From the NCBI GenBank assembly GCA_028564925.1, contig CM053029.1, positions 427,292,303-427,356,302 on the forward strand: a stretch of DNA of 64,000 nucleotides. Reading direction: 5' to 3'. The stretch's first letter is position 1; each line of letters opens with the position of its first letter. Made by a program: the position numbers and the translations under genes. The stretch is from Lithobates sylvaticus. Lineage: Eukaryota; Chordata; Amphibia; Anura; Ranidae. This document shows, one piece after another, positions 13,801 through 25,800 of the stretch. The notes below the pieces were generated by a model, which ran no database searches, had not been told where the DNA came from, and saw nothing but the letters and a program-made list of their open reading frames with translations.

Positions 13801-16800
13801 TCAGAACATCCCAAGTGTTGACAAAAGACAGAAAGCTTTCATTATTGACTACATGTCTATTATTGACTATATGCAGAGGTGAGCTGAGGCAGGCACCTGT
13901 CCAGATCTCCAGGCTTCTCACCTGAAACAGAGAGTTTTCTTGTTTGGATACGGGGACTAGTAAGGTGTGCTTGGCCATTGCTGTTTGTGTTTTACTATTT
14001 ATAATGTGAGTGTTTTATATGAAGACATTTTATTGTGCTTTGTTGCAATGACAATAAAGTAATTATCTTATCTTAAATAGTACCTAAACTCAAACAGGTG
14101 AACCAAACATGTTGTTGCACAACGTCTTGTAAAGTCAGAACATTAAATTTTTTTCCCAATCTGTCCTGCTTTTAACCACTTCAATACTGGGCACTTTCGT
14201 CCCCTTCCTTCCCAGACCAATTTTGAGCTTTCATCGCTCTCGCACTTTCACTGACAATTGTGTGGTCATGCAATGCTGTACCCAAATTACATTTTTATCA
14301 TTTTGTTCACAAAAGTAGAGCTTTCTTTTGGTGGTATTTATTCACGGCTCTTTTTTTTTTTTTTGCGATATAAGCAAAAAACTTGCGAAAATTTGGAAAA
14401 AAAAACTATATTTTCTACTTTCTATTTTAAAAGAAATCCAATAAAATCGATTTTTGTCATAAATTTAAGCCAAAATGTATTCTGCTACATGTTTTTGGTA
14501 AAAAAAATTCTGTTAAGTATATAATAAATGGTTTGTGTGATCATGGACAGATGTACGCAAATGATCATGTACAGATGTGCGCAGGTGATCACGGACACAT
14601 GTGTGCAGATAATCATTGGGACATGTGATTTTACTGGGACATATGTGGGGGACAGGTGTTTTTTATTATTTGGGGACATGTGTTTTGGGGATATGTGTTT
14701 TGGGGACATGTGTGTTTTACATTGTGTGGTGACACTAGGTTGGTGATCAGTGAGTAAAAAGCTGTAAAAAACAGCTCATACTCACTGATCACCAGCCGGC
14801 TGCAGCAATCCGCTCTCCTCTCCTCACCGACAACTTCTGTGTGAGGAGATGAGAGCCAATTGCAACCGGCTCTGTGTTTACATCACATGACGGCTGTGAT
14901 TGGACACGGCCGTCATGTGATCAGGAGGGCCAATCACAGAGCCCTCCTGCCGATCGGAGATGCGATGTGTCCGGGTGACACAAGCGCATCGGGATCACGC
15001 CGATGCGCGGGATCGCGCAAGCGATCCCCCTCCTTCTGAGGGACATTCCTGAACGTCCACTCAGAAGGAGAGATCGCCCACCTGGCCGTTTATGTACAGT
15101 GGCCGGGTGGGAAGTAGTTAAAACATATGGACAAGGTATATCCACAGACATTTTATTTCCTAAGGTTACAAGCTTCAGTTTTTGTCACTCTTTCCTGCGC
15201 ACTTCTGAGTTTGACTACAAGCAGCCCTGGTAAATCAAAACACTCAAGGGGAGATTTACTAAAACCAGTGCACACAGAATCTGGTGCAGTTGTGCATAGT
15301 AACCAAACAGCTTCTAAGTTTTAGCCTAGGTTCACACTGACTGAGGGTTAGAAATCGTGCAAGTTCAGTTGAACTCGCAGAATTTCAAACCGGCAATGCA
15401 ATCCGACTTCGGGGGCAATCTGACAGACATTTGTGCGGGGTTGCTGCACAAATGTCTATTTAAATTACCCCAGAAGTCACCAAAAGTAGTATAGGAACTA
15501 CTTTTGGGAATCGATGTGGCGCGGAAAAGACGGTGTCAAAGCGTTTTGGATGGTGTTATTGCTGGCAATTGCGATTTGACATGTCAAACGTGGGCTTTTT
15601 GTCAAAGCTTAATTGAACAAGGTAAAGTTAGAAGCTGAATGGTTACTGTAAAGCTGCACCAGTTTTAGTAAATCACCCCCACAGTGTGCAGGCAATGTTT
15701 GCTTCATAATTTGCTGTACATTTTGCTTTTACCATAAAATAGATACTTTTAAAGCTTGCATGCACATGTTTTAAAACAGGATGTGCACAATGCAAGGTGA
15801 AAAAAAAGAAAGTAAGTAAAAAAAAAAAAAATAAGGCAAACCTTCTTTCATTACAGAGCTCTGCAGAACTAAGCTTTCTTTTGAGCAAGTTTAGTACCAT
15901 TATAATCGATATGTTTTACCCAACATAACATTGAAATAACACTTTTTTTTAAAAGAAGGCACTCTGGGACCAATGCCATGTTTGTACAGTTTTCAAAATG
16001 TGTTGACCTGGAAATTATTTAGAATGAATATGATATTTATTTGTTAAGTGATCACACAATGCAAGCTTCATCAGGAGAGTACAGCTGTTAGATTACCAGT
16101 GCTAACAACTGTGTGAATGTGAACTGATTACCGTAATACAGATAATTTTTTCTATACGTTGAGATGGTCTAAAAACCTTATTTGTGTGTATAATTATGCA
16201 AATGTATGCACATGGAGCATCTATATTTTTTAATAACAATGCAGGTTCTGTTTTTTTGCTTTGTAATACTATACAATGGGCCTGGCAATTGAGGTTAGGA
16301 CAGTCAAGTAAACCTGCTTTATCTTTTCAGAATCAAAGCATGGCTGATAAAAGTTCTATTTTATTAATTTAAATTATTCTATTTCATTTATTTAAAATAA
16401 ATATTTAAATGTTAGAGAATGTTAGTCACTTTGTTGTTCTCCTTGCTTCACACTCCAATACATCATGCCCTATGGGTTAGGTTTGACTGGACCAAAAACA
16501 TTATACTTTCTTAAGGCCAGTTACACACGGACATAATAATTTACTGATGCTTACTCATGAACTTTTTGACAGAAAGTCAGTGAGTAAAAAAAACTGTGTG
16601 TAAAGATCTGAGTAATGTTGCGTATAGGCGAGTAAAGGTTCGTAAGCTAATAGATGAGTCAATTTTTTCTTCATTGCCAGTGTTGTAATATACTCATTTA
16701 TACTCATGTATACATGCTTATAGACGAGTAAACATGCATATTTGAGTAAATTACTGCACTCAAATGTAACATTTTCTATTTAGACATCAGATTCCCCCTC

Positions 16801-19800
16801 CCTGCCTGCTTGAGTGGAGATATATCCTTTGATCTGTGTGTTTTAGAAGGCTGTTGAGAAAAGAAGACTGCAGATAAACAGGTACAACTTATGTAGGAGG
16901 ATCTGCTTTATCACAGTGTTTTTATATTTGCCTGTAGTACGTCTTTAGGTGTGTTGCTGTTGGCCAATATAACCAATAATAGGAATCTAATTTTAAATGG
17001 ACTGTATTACTAAAAGAGTAGAGAGTCTTCACATAATACATTGTGTTGGTATTCACTTCAAGTATCCAGTCATGTGCAGGTGATATAGATAAAAATCATG
17101 TGAAGATCCTTGGCCTCAATATTTTAATAAATAAGCCTCAATATTTTATTTGCTTATACATATGTTACATTATGGATTGTGTAGTATACTAAATGTTTGG
17201 AACAAGTTATGATCATCTGACTATTAAGGTCAACTTTGTATTAAATAAGATGCTTATTTGAGGATTAAGAGCTTGACTCTTTTCATTAGCTGGCTAATCT
17301 TTCTTAAGTATTTATGATGTTAGAAAAGGCTGAAGTATTACAGGTATTTCAATGTCCTGCTTTGTAAATAACTTCCTGTGAGACACCAGGGTTGACTCTG
17401 ATGGAAGTTGCAATAGTATTATAGTGCATCTGGTTGCTAGGCAACAAAAAACTCTTATTAAAGCCACCGCTTGTACAGCGAGTACAGCTGAAGAGAATAC
17501 ATTTTTTTTTTTTTTTTTTATATTTCTGTTTAAATAATAGGTTAACTTTTCTTGCGACCTAAAATATAAATGTGTGGGATCAGAACTTAGGTGTCTTATA
17601 AAATGACAGAAAATTCTTAGTGCTAGGAAAGTGCTTCAAGTCATGATTATCTAAATTGCCTATCCTTAAGTCACCTCCAAAATATAGAAAATGTTTACAG
17701 AATATCCACTGCAAATAAACTAGTATTAAATAGGTGACAGGGCAATGTCTGTGTGGGTGCTGATGTGTGTCCCTGAAGGTAAACAGCGTGAGGTCGTCAA
17801 CACGCACTCACGCCAACATGGATATCAAAGTTTGAGCAGCAGCTACTGTATGTCTGTGCAGCTGCTGCATCCCAATTGAAGAGAATAGGACTGCCAGCAA
17901 GTGAAAACATGGAACACCCGAGCATCCCATGTCTGGGTCCCTAGCCCTCAGTGGGACCCCCATGGGATGGCACAAAGGGCTGGGTATCATTTTCTCCTTC
18001 CCACCTCTTTTGCAGGTTGCTATTGGCAATCCCAGCGGAGGTTCTGCATGGCAACAGGAGGTGGATTGGCTGAATTTGGCGGGCAGTGGCAGCTCGCGCT
18101 TTCTGCTCTCTTAAAAGCAGCTGCTGCTGCCGCCACCTCAGATGGACTGGACCGCGGCTCCCAGCCTCCCTTCCATCTTATTATCTGAATTTCATCATGG
18201 AGCGTATTTATTGGGGGATTAGTCGTTCAGTTTATCTGGACGGACTTTGCAACAAATTTTGTTTGTTGTTGATGGTTTAGCCCACAGGTCTCCAAACTAT
18301 GGCCTTCCAGTTGTTCAGGAACTATAATTCCCATCATGCTAGTCTGTGAATGTCAGAGTTTTACAATGCCTTATGAGGCGAGTAGTTTCGCAACAGCTGG
18401 AGTACCGTAGTTTGGAGATCCCTGGAATTTAGCCAAAGACGGCTATATATAAATAAATGTTGGCTAAATAAATCTGTTTATTGATTGGTTTAATTAAGGT
18501 TACCCCATAAAAAGCAACATGGCCAAAATAATTCCAATAAAGTGTGTATGTTTAATTTACTACTGTGTGCTGTGTATTACCGTATTTATCGGAATATAAC
18601 ACGCACATGTGTATAACAGGCACCTTCATTTTAGGAGGGAAGTTTCAGGAGAAAAACTTAAAAAAAAATTAAATAAAGAACTTTGAAGCAAAATAAGGGT
18701 CAGTGCCCATCAATGCAGCCTCACCATTCCCCCTCTGCAGCCTGACAAATGTCCATCTGCAGCCTCACAGTTGCCCATCAATGCAGCCTGATCAATGCCC
18801 ATCTACAGCCTCACAATTTCCCATCAATGCAGCCTGATCAATGCCCATCTACAGCCTCACAATTGCCCATCAATGCAGTCTGATCAATGCCCATCTACAG
18901 CCTCACAATTGACCATCAATACAGCCTGATCAATGCCCATCTACAGCCTCACAATTGCCCATCAATGCAGCTTGATCAATGCCCATATGCAGCCTCACCA
19001 TTGCCATGAATGCAGCCTGATCAATGCCCATCTGCAGCCTCAACTAAGATTACTCCTGCCTCGGAGGGGACAGGGAGGGGGGTGGAACGAGTGCCGTCAG
19101 ATTACATACAGCGAGAATCTCCTGTTTAATCTGCGGCCTCTTTAATACAAAGTTCCACCTCCTGCAGTATCGGCGTATAACACGCACACACTATTTGCAC
19201 CTGATTTTCAGGGTGAAAAAGTGCGTGTTATACGCCAATAAATACAGTATTTGCTTTTTAACTCCTTTGTGCTATCCCATGTGGGCAAACACAGCCCTCA
19301 CAGGGAGTATGCTTTAGTATGCCCGTGTGAACGAAGCCTTATTGTATGATTTTTATTCTATTTCTGTCTTGGTGACAGCTTAATATTCTAAACAAGCATG
19401 GAGAATAGAAAGTCAGAGAGAAGTCAGAACTTCTGAATCTTTCCAAGTTGGTGACTTAGAAAGTTTTAAAGCTATTGGTGCTGTGTGGCAGCCAGATTAG
19501 CATTTCAGGAGGAGAAGTTAGTAACAGTTAGTAACCGTACCTTTCATATGCTGATCAATACATATTTTCTTAAAAATGTTTGTAAAGCCTAAACTTTTTC
19601 TTTTACTTTTGGGTAGAATGTAGAAGTAAAATTACCTCTGTCAGATATTTATTGCTGTCCCTGTCCCTGCTGCGGAGATTAAACTTCACTATCGGCCCTG
19701 GTGACCATTGTCTCCAATACCAAAAGTGATGGGAAATATTTTATCCACTTGCCAACCAGGCTTTTTCTGGCACTTTTTGTTTAAATCAGTATTTTTTGCT

Positions 19801-22800
19801 AGAAAATTACTTATAGCCCCCAGACCATAGGGAATAAAATGCGATTGTTGCAATTTTCTGTGTCACACGATATTTGCGCAGTGGTTTTGCAAATGCAATA
19901 ATTTTTGAAAAAATAAATTTTAATGAATTAAAAAAACAACAAAACACAATATTTACCCTAATTGTTTTGTATAATGTGAAATATGATGTTACGCCTAGTA
20001 AATAGATACCTAACATGTCACCCTTTAACCTCCTTGGCGGTAACCCCGAGTCTGGCTCGGGGTCAGCTTTTTGTGCTGGGAGCGGTAACCCCGAGCCAGA
20101 CTCGGGTTTGCGTTGCGGGATGCAGGGGGGAAGTTACTTACCTTTTCCCCTGGATCCTGCGATGTCTCCCCGCTGTGTGAGCGAGCCGTCCGCTCGCTCG
20201 ATTCACACAGTGCCGGGTGCCGCCGATCTCCGTTCCCTGTGACGTTACGACGCACGGGAGCGGAGATCGGCGCCAAATTCAAAAAAGTTTAAAAACACAA
20301 CACATATACAATACTGTAATCTTACAGATTACAGTACTGTATACAAAAAAAATACACACCCCCTTTGTCCCTAGTGGTCTGCCCAGTGCCCTGCATGTCA
20401 TTTTATATAATAAAAAGATTTTTTTTCTGCCTGGAAACTGGAGATTGTCCATAGCAACCAAAAAGTGTCCCTTTATGTCAAAAGTGGTTTTAGACCAGCT
20501 AGAAAACACCGATAAAAAAATAAAATCACAATTTATCATCAAACAATAAATTTAATGACAGCGACTATTCTGCAACTGAGCAAATTTCAGTGTTTTTGAT
20601 TTGATTACATTATTGAATCATTTTTATATATATTTTTTATTATATTATAATTTATTATTTTGTGTTTCAAACTTTATCATACCGGGATGTCTACTAGACT
20701 CTGGTTCGGACAGATTTAAGTGAGTTATTCATAAGAATTGCAGGCCTACAATATAAAAACGCCAAATTTCCATGCAAAATAATTGTACCGCTTTCAGCAC
20801 TAAATTCCAGCCAGAATCATACCGCCAGGGAGGTTAAAATTGAGAATGCTTGTGGAATAGCGACAAACTACAGTGCTTAAAAATCTCAATAGGCGGCACT
20901 TTAAACACTTTTACAGGTTACCTGTTTAGAGTTACAGAGAAGGTCTAGCACTAGACTTATTGCTCTCACTATAACACTCGTGGCAATACCTCACATGTGT
21001 GGTGTGAGTACCGTTTACATATGCGTGTGTGATTTACGTATGTGTTCAATCTGCACGCAAGCACAGAGGGATGGGGGCACTTTAACCGCTTCGCGACCGG
21101 CGCGCGACGATGTACGTCGACAGAATGGCACAGACAGGCATAAGGGCGTACAGGTACGTCCCCTTTAAGATGCCGCTGTGCCATAATCAATGCATTTAAA
21201 TAGCACTGATTGCTGTATAAATGATCATGGTCCCAAAAATGTGTCAAAAATGTCTGATCGCCGCCATTACTAGTAAAAAAAAAAAATGATTAATAAAAAT
21301 GCTATAAAACTATCCCCTATTTTGTAAACGATATAACTTCTGCGTAAACCAATCAATAATCGCTTATTGCGATTTTTTACCAAAAATATGTAGAAGAATA
21401 CGTATCGGCCTAAACTGAGGGAAAAAAAAAGTATTTTTTATATATTTTTGGGGGATATTTATTATAGCAAAAAGTAAAAATAATGCGTTTTTTCAAAATT
21501 GTCGCTCTTTTTTGTTTACAGCGCAAAAAATAAAAACCGCAGGGGCGATCAAATACCACCAAAAGAAAGCTCTATATGTGGGAAAAAAAGGACGTAAATT
21601 TTGTTTGACCGCGCAATTGTCAGTTGAAGCGACGCAGTGCCGAATCGCAAAAAGTGGTCTGGTCTTAAGCCAGCAAAATGGTCCAGTCTGAAAGTGGTTA
21701 AAAAAAAAATATTTTACTTTTTACTTTTTTTTTTTACACTGTCCCTTTATTTTAATTTTTTTTTGTCACTTTTATTCCTATTACAAGGAATGTAAACATC
21801 TCTTGTAATAGAAATAAGGATGACAGGTCCTCTTTATTGGAGTCAAAAAGACCCCAAATCTCTTCTTTACCTTTAAAAGCAAAAGATCTTTTTTGATCTT
21901 TCGCTTTAAAAGGCAATAAAAAATAATTTACTCCCAGCCTGGACTGGAAGTGTTGCTCCGGTCCTTCCAGGCCATAGAGTTGAGCAAAGAATATTAACTC
22001 TTTGATTGCCCATGGGAGCAGCTGGCAGCACCATCGGATCACTTCTTGGGCGAACCGGTGGAAACGGTAAGCCCGAGAAATGGGATGTCCCCACCTGCCA
22101 CTTTGGAAACCATTCCAGTGGCTCATGAGCCACTCTGACCAGTTTCATCAGAAAGCTGGCCGCCGGCTGCAAAAAAAACTATAACAGAGTTAACTTCTTG
22201 CAAACCGCAACATACTGTATATATACATATTGCGGTTGGCAAGTGGTTATAGTTGTGACAAGAAGGGAAGGTGAAGGGAAATCTTCCAATGAATACACTT
22301 CTTTTGGTGACAGCAAAAGTAAAAGGGGTATACTTTCACTTTGGACAGATCTTCCTCTTACTTACTGCTGGTAAAAGACATAAGGGGAAATTTCCCCAAT
22401 TGAACACAGGCAGTAATACACACCTGACAAGGGTCCCTAATCATTCCCTACTCTATCCAAAACAAAACAAAAAAAGTTTTAGCTTTCCATATATTTTATG
22501 TTATATAATGTAAATACATTTTGTTGCTTATCTCTAGACTAGAACATTGCCTATTTGCCCGTTCGACGAATAGCGAACAATTTGGGGTGTTTGCGGCAAA
22601 TTCGAAAAGCCACGAACACCCTGTAAAAGTCTATGAGAGAAATCGAAAGAGATAATTTTAAAGGCTTATATGCAAGTTATTGTCATAAAATGTGTTTGGG
22701 GACCTGGGTCCTGCCCCAGGGGACATGTATGAATGCAAAATAAAGTTTTAACAATGGCAGTTTTTTCAGGAGCAGTGATTTTAATAATGCTTAAAGTGAA

Positions 22801-25800
22801 ACAATAAAAGTGTAATATTCCTTTAAATTTAGTACCCAGGGGGTGTGTATAGTATGCCTGTAAAGTATCGCTTGTTTCCCGTGCTTAGAACTGTCCCTGC
22901 ACAAAGTGTCATTTCTGAAGGAAAAAAAGTCATTTAAAAGCATTTGTGGCTATAATGAATTGTCGGCTCCCCGTAATACAGAGAACAGTCATTGAAAGTC
23001 TTTGATTAAAAAAAAAAAAAGGGTTCCCCCCCAAATTCAATTACCAGGCCCTTCAGGTCTGGTATGGATATTAAGGGGAACCCCACGTCAAATAAAAAAA
23101 AAATGAAGTGGGGTTACCCCCAAATATACATACCAGACCCTTCAGGCCGCAGGAAAACGAGGGGGGACGAGAGAGCGCCCCCCCTCCCCTCCTGAACCGT
23201 ACCAGGCCACTTCCCCTTAACATTTGCCCCCCAAAGCACCTTATCCCCATGTTGATGAGGACAAGGGCCTCATCCCCACAACCCTGGCCGGTGGTTGTGG
23301 GGGTCTGCGGGTGGGGGGCTTATCAGAATCTGGAAGCCCCCTTTAACAAGGGGACCCCCAGATCCTGCCCCCCCTGTTTGAAATGGTAACGGGTACATTG
23401 TACCCCTACCATTTCACAAAGAAAGTGTAAAAAAATTGTAAAAAAACACTGACACCGTTGGGAAAAGTCCTTTATTAAAAATAAAAAAACAAAAAAAAAG
23501 ATTCCAGCGGTCGTAATCCACTCTTGGTATCCAGCGATTGGTGATCTCTTCTCCAGGGGCGAAGGATGGATGATCTCTCCCGATGACGTCCAGTGCAGCG
23601 CATCCTGTCTCCACCGGAGACACTGCGGGAATCCCGGTGATGGCCTGACAGGTCTTAGCTGAGGAGGACGGGGCCACCTGTCACATGACCCCACCCCCCT
23701 CTGATGCAAGGGAAAAGCCGGGCTTCCCCAGTGATGTGCGGGTGACCCCACCCCCCTCTGATGTAACGCAGGTTTCCATTAGATTAGAGGGAGCGGGGCC
23801 ACCCACACATCACTGGGGAAGCCCGGCTTTCCCCTTGCATCAGAGGGGGCGGGGTCAGGTGATGGGTGGCCCCGTCCTCCTCAGCTAAGACCTTATCAGG
23901 TTGTCGGATTCCCGCAGTGTCTCCGGTGGAGACAGGATGCGCTGCGCTGGACGTCATCGGGAGAGATCACCCATCGCTGGATACCAAGAGTGTATTATCA
24001 CTGCTGGAATCTTTTTTTATTTTTTTTATTTTTATTAAAGGACTTTTATTCGAGTCCCATAGACTTTAATAGGGTTCTAAAGTTCACACAAATATTAGGT
24101 CTGTTCGCAGGTTCTGGTGCGAAACGAACCGAGGGGTGTTCGGCTCATCCCTACTCTAGACATGTTTTTACATCCAAACCTACACCGCCCCCCCCCCCCC
24201 ACACTATACAAAGGATTTAAGGATTTCACTATAATTTTTTTGAAGCTTGCCAATATCCCCAGAGACTAAAAGATCTGTGGGGATTTCCTATAAAATGTGA
24301 CATAGGCATGCCTTGCAGATCCACATCAGTGTAGGGGTGAGCACAACTGGTTGGTTAGAGAGCGAACTAAGGAGGACAAATATAAACAGTGCAAAGCCGT
24401 GTGGTTGGTGACAAGAGAAAAGAGAACTCCCCTGTCAATGCAGTTAGCTCTCTTCCAGTTCAGATTCTACTGTCCAGCCTGGGTGACTGACCAGATGATG
24501 GAGACCAGCAACATTTACACACACAGTTAGCAGGACCCATTTACTTCAGAACTCCTCCATTCTTCATTAAGATCTAAATAATTTTTAAACAGTACCTAAT
24601 CTTCAAAGTTTAAAGTATAAATTCTGTGACTTTCTTTATTGCGGTTTCCTCCTGCAGCTCCCACTCTATCCTCTGGCACCTTCCCTGTACTGTGTATAGA
24701 AGTTAAACTTTAAACTTTGTAGATTTACAGTTATGTCTAAAATGAACTATTTACAGCTAATGAAAGCAGCGAAGAGTTTAAATAAGCCCTGTGTGTTGTG
24801 TACAGGACACGGGAAATGTGTCCTGGACAGCAGGTATATTCCCCCCCCCCCCATGCTGGGTGAGGAGTTTTGGGGTAGTCTGGCTAGAGAGGAGAGAACT
24901 TTTTTTTAGTATTCTGCATTGCTACGTTCTCTTTAGAGACCCAGAATTTGGTCAAATGGTTTTGGGTGGGAGTAACCCCCAAACTCTGATTATGGGAACT
25001 TTGGTTTGGTAGGGGTTAACCCAAGTGCCTCAGAGTCCTGAAAAGTAAGAGGAAACAGGCAGCTGCTGGCAGTGAGAGAGTGAGCTGGTAACCTGTGTGA
25101 ACAGGGTGAACTGAGTTTAGGATTGAGCCACAGTGGCTAAGCTGTAAAAACCTCCTCCTTGGGACCCCTGTCAAGGCCAATGGGAAACTCCAAAACCACA
25201 AAATATGGATTCATTTGTGTTCTTTGCTGAAAATAAGCCTGTCTGATGTGGGGGTAAAACATGTCATATGGGCAGAGGATGGAAGGTCAGCAGGGCAGTG
25301 TAGAGGGGTTCAGCAGAGCTGACGATAGGGGTCAGTAGGGCAAAGGACAGTGGCCCCCAATGTATCAAAATAATATATTATTGCTAAAATAACTATTATA
25401 GGACACAAATATAAAATAACAAAATGCGTGTATTGCGTTAATGAACAAAGCTCCGTATGTAACTGAGGTTTTGGGGCTCATTCACGTGAGTGTTATGGTC
25501 TGTACAGTGTGAATCCGTGTTTTTTTTTTTATTGCGGCTGGAGCTGTCTGCAGGCAGCCTATGGTATGCTATAGGGATGAAGAGGAACACAGCTGAAGGT
25601 TCTGATTTGACAGGTGTGTGGGTTCATGCCCAAAACATACACAGTGTGCATTCAGGGCCACCCATACCTGCACAACTGTCAAATTAGAACCTATGGCCGT
25701 GTTCGTACAGCTGCTGTATCCTCATAGTGTAACGTGGCTACAGCCACATAGATAAACTGCTTATTCACACTGTATGGGCCAGAGATTTTTTTTAATAATT

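Larger units (their letters stand above)
9640..14085 (+). mobile_element. L2/CR1-superfamily LINE with three internal insertions
   Basis: The endonuclease domain lies at 9640-10300 ([39 protein letters not shown]). A linker with [10 protein letters not shown] lies at 10300-10840. Reverse transcriptase is at 11090-11685 ([58 protein letters not shown]). RT C-terminus is at 13053-13600 ([39 protein letters not shown]). The 3' end has CAATAAAGTAATTATCTTATCTTA. Several frame changes show it is dead. The 5' end is truncated. The segment with the FADD box is missing at the junction near 13053. Insertions are at 10839-11087, 11686-13052 and 13747-13948. Confidence 0.88.
19745..22246. mobile_element. 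2.5-kb TTAA-family element containing two other TTAA elements
   Basis: Starts CCACTTGCCAACCAGG and ends GGTTGGCAAGTGG (13-base perfect inverted repeat). It is flanked by TTAT at 19741-19744 and 22247-22250 instead of the usual TTAA. The host sequence (GGCACTTTTTGTTTAAATCA, GATGTTACGCCTAGTAAATA, TACAAGGAATGTAAACATCT) is split by insertions at 20029-20833 and 21086-21697. Without them it is about 1.08 kb. It is non-coding. Confidence 0.82.
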
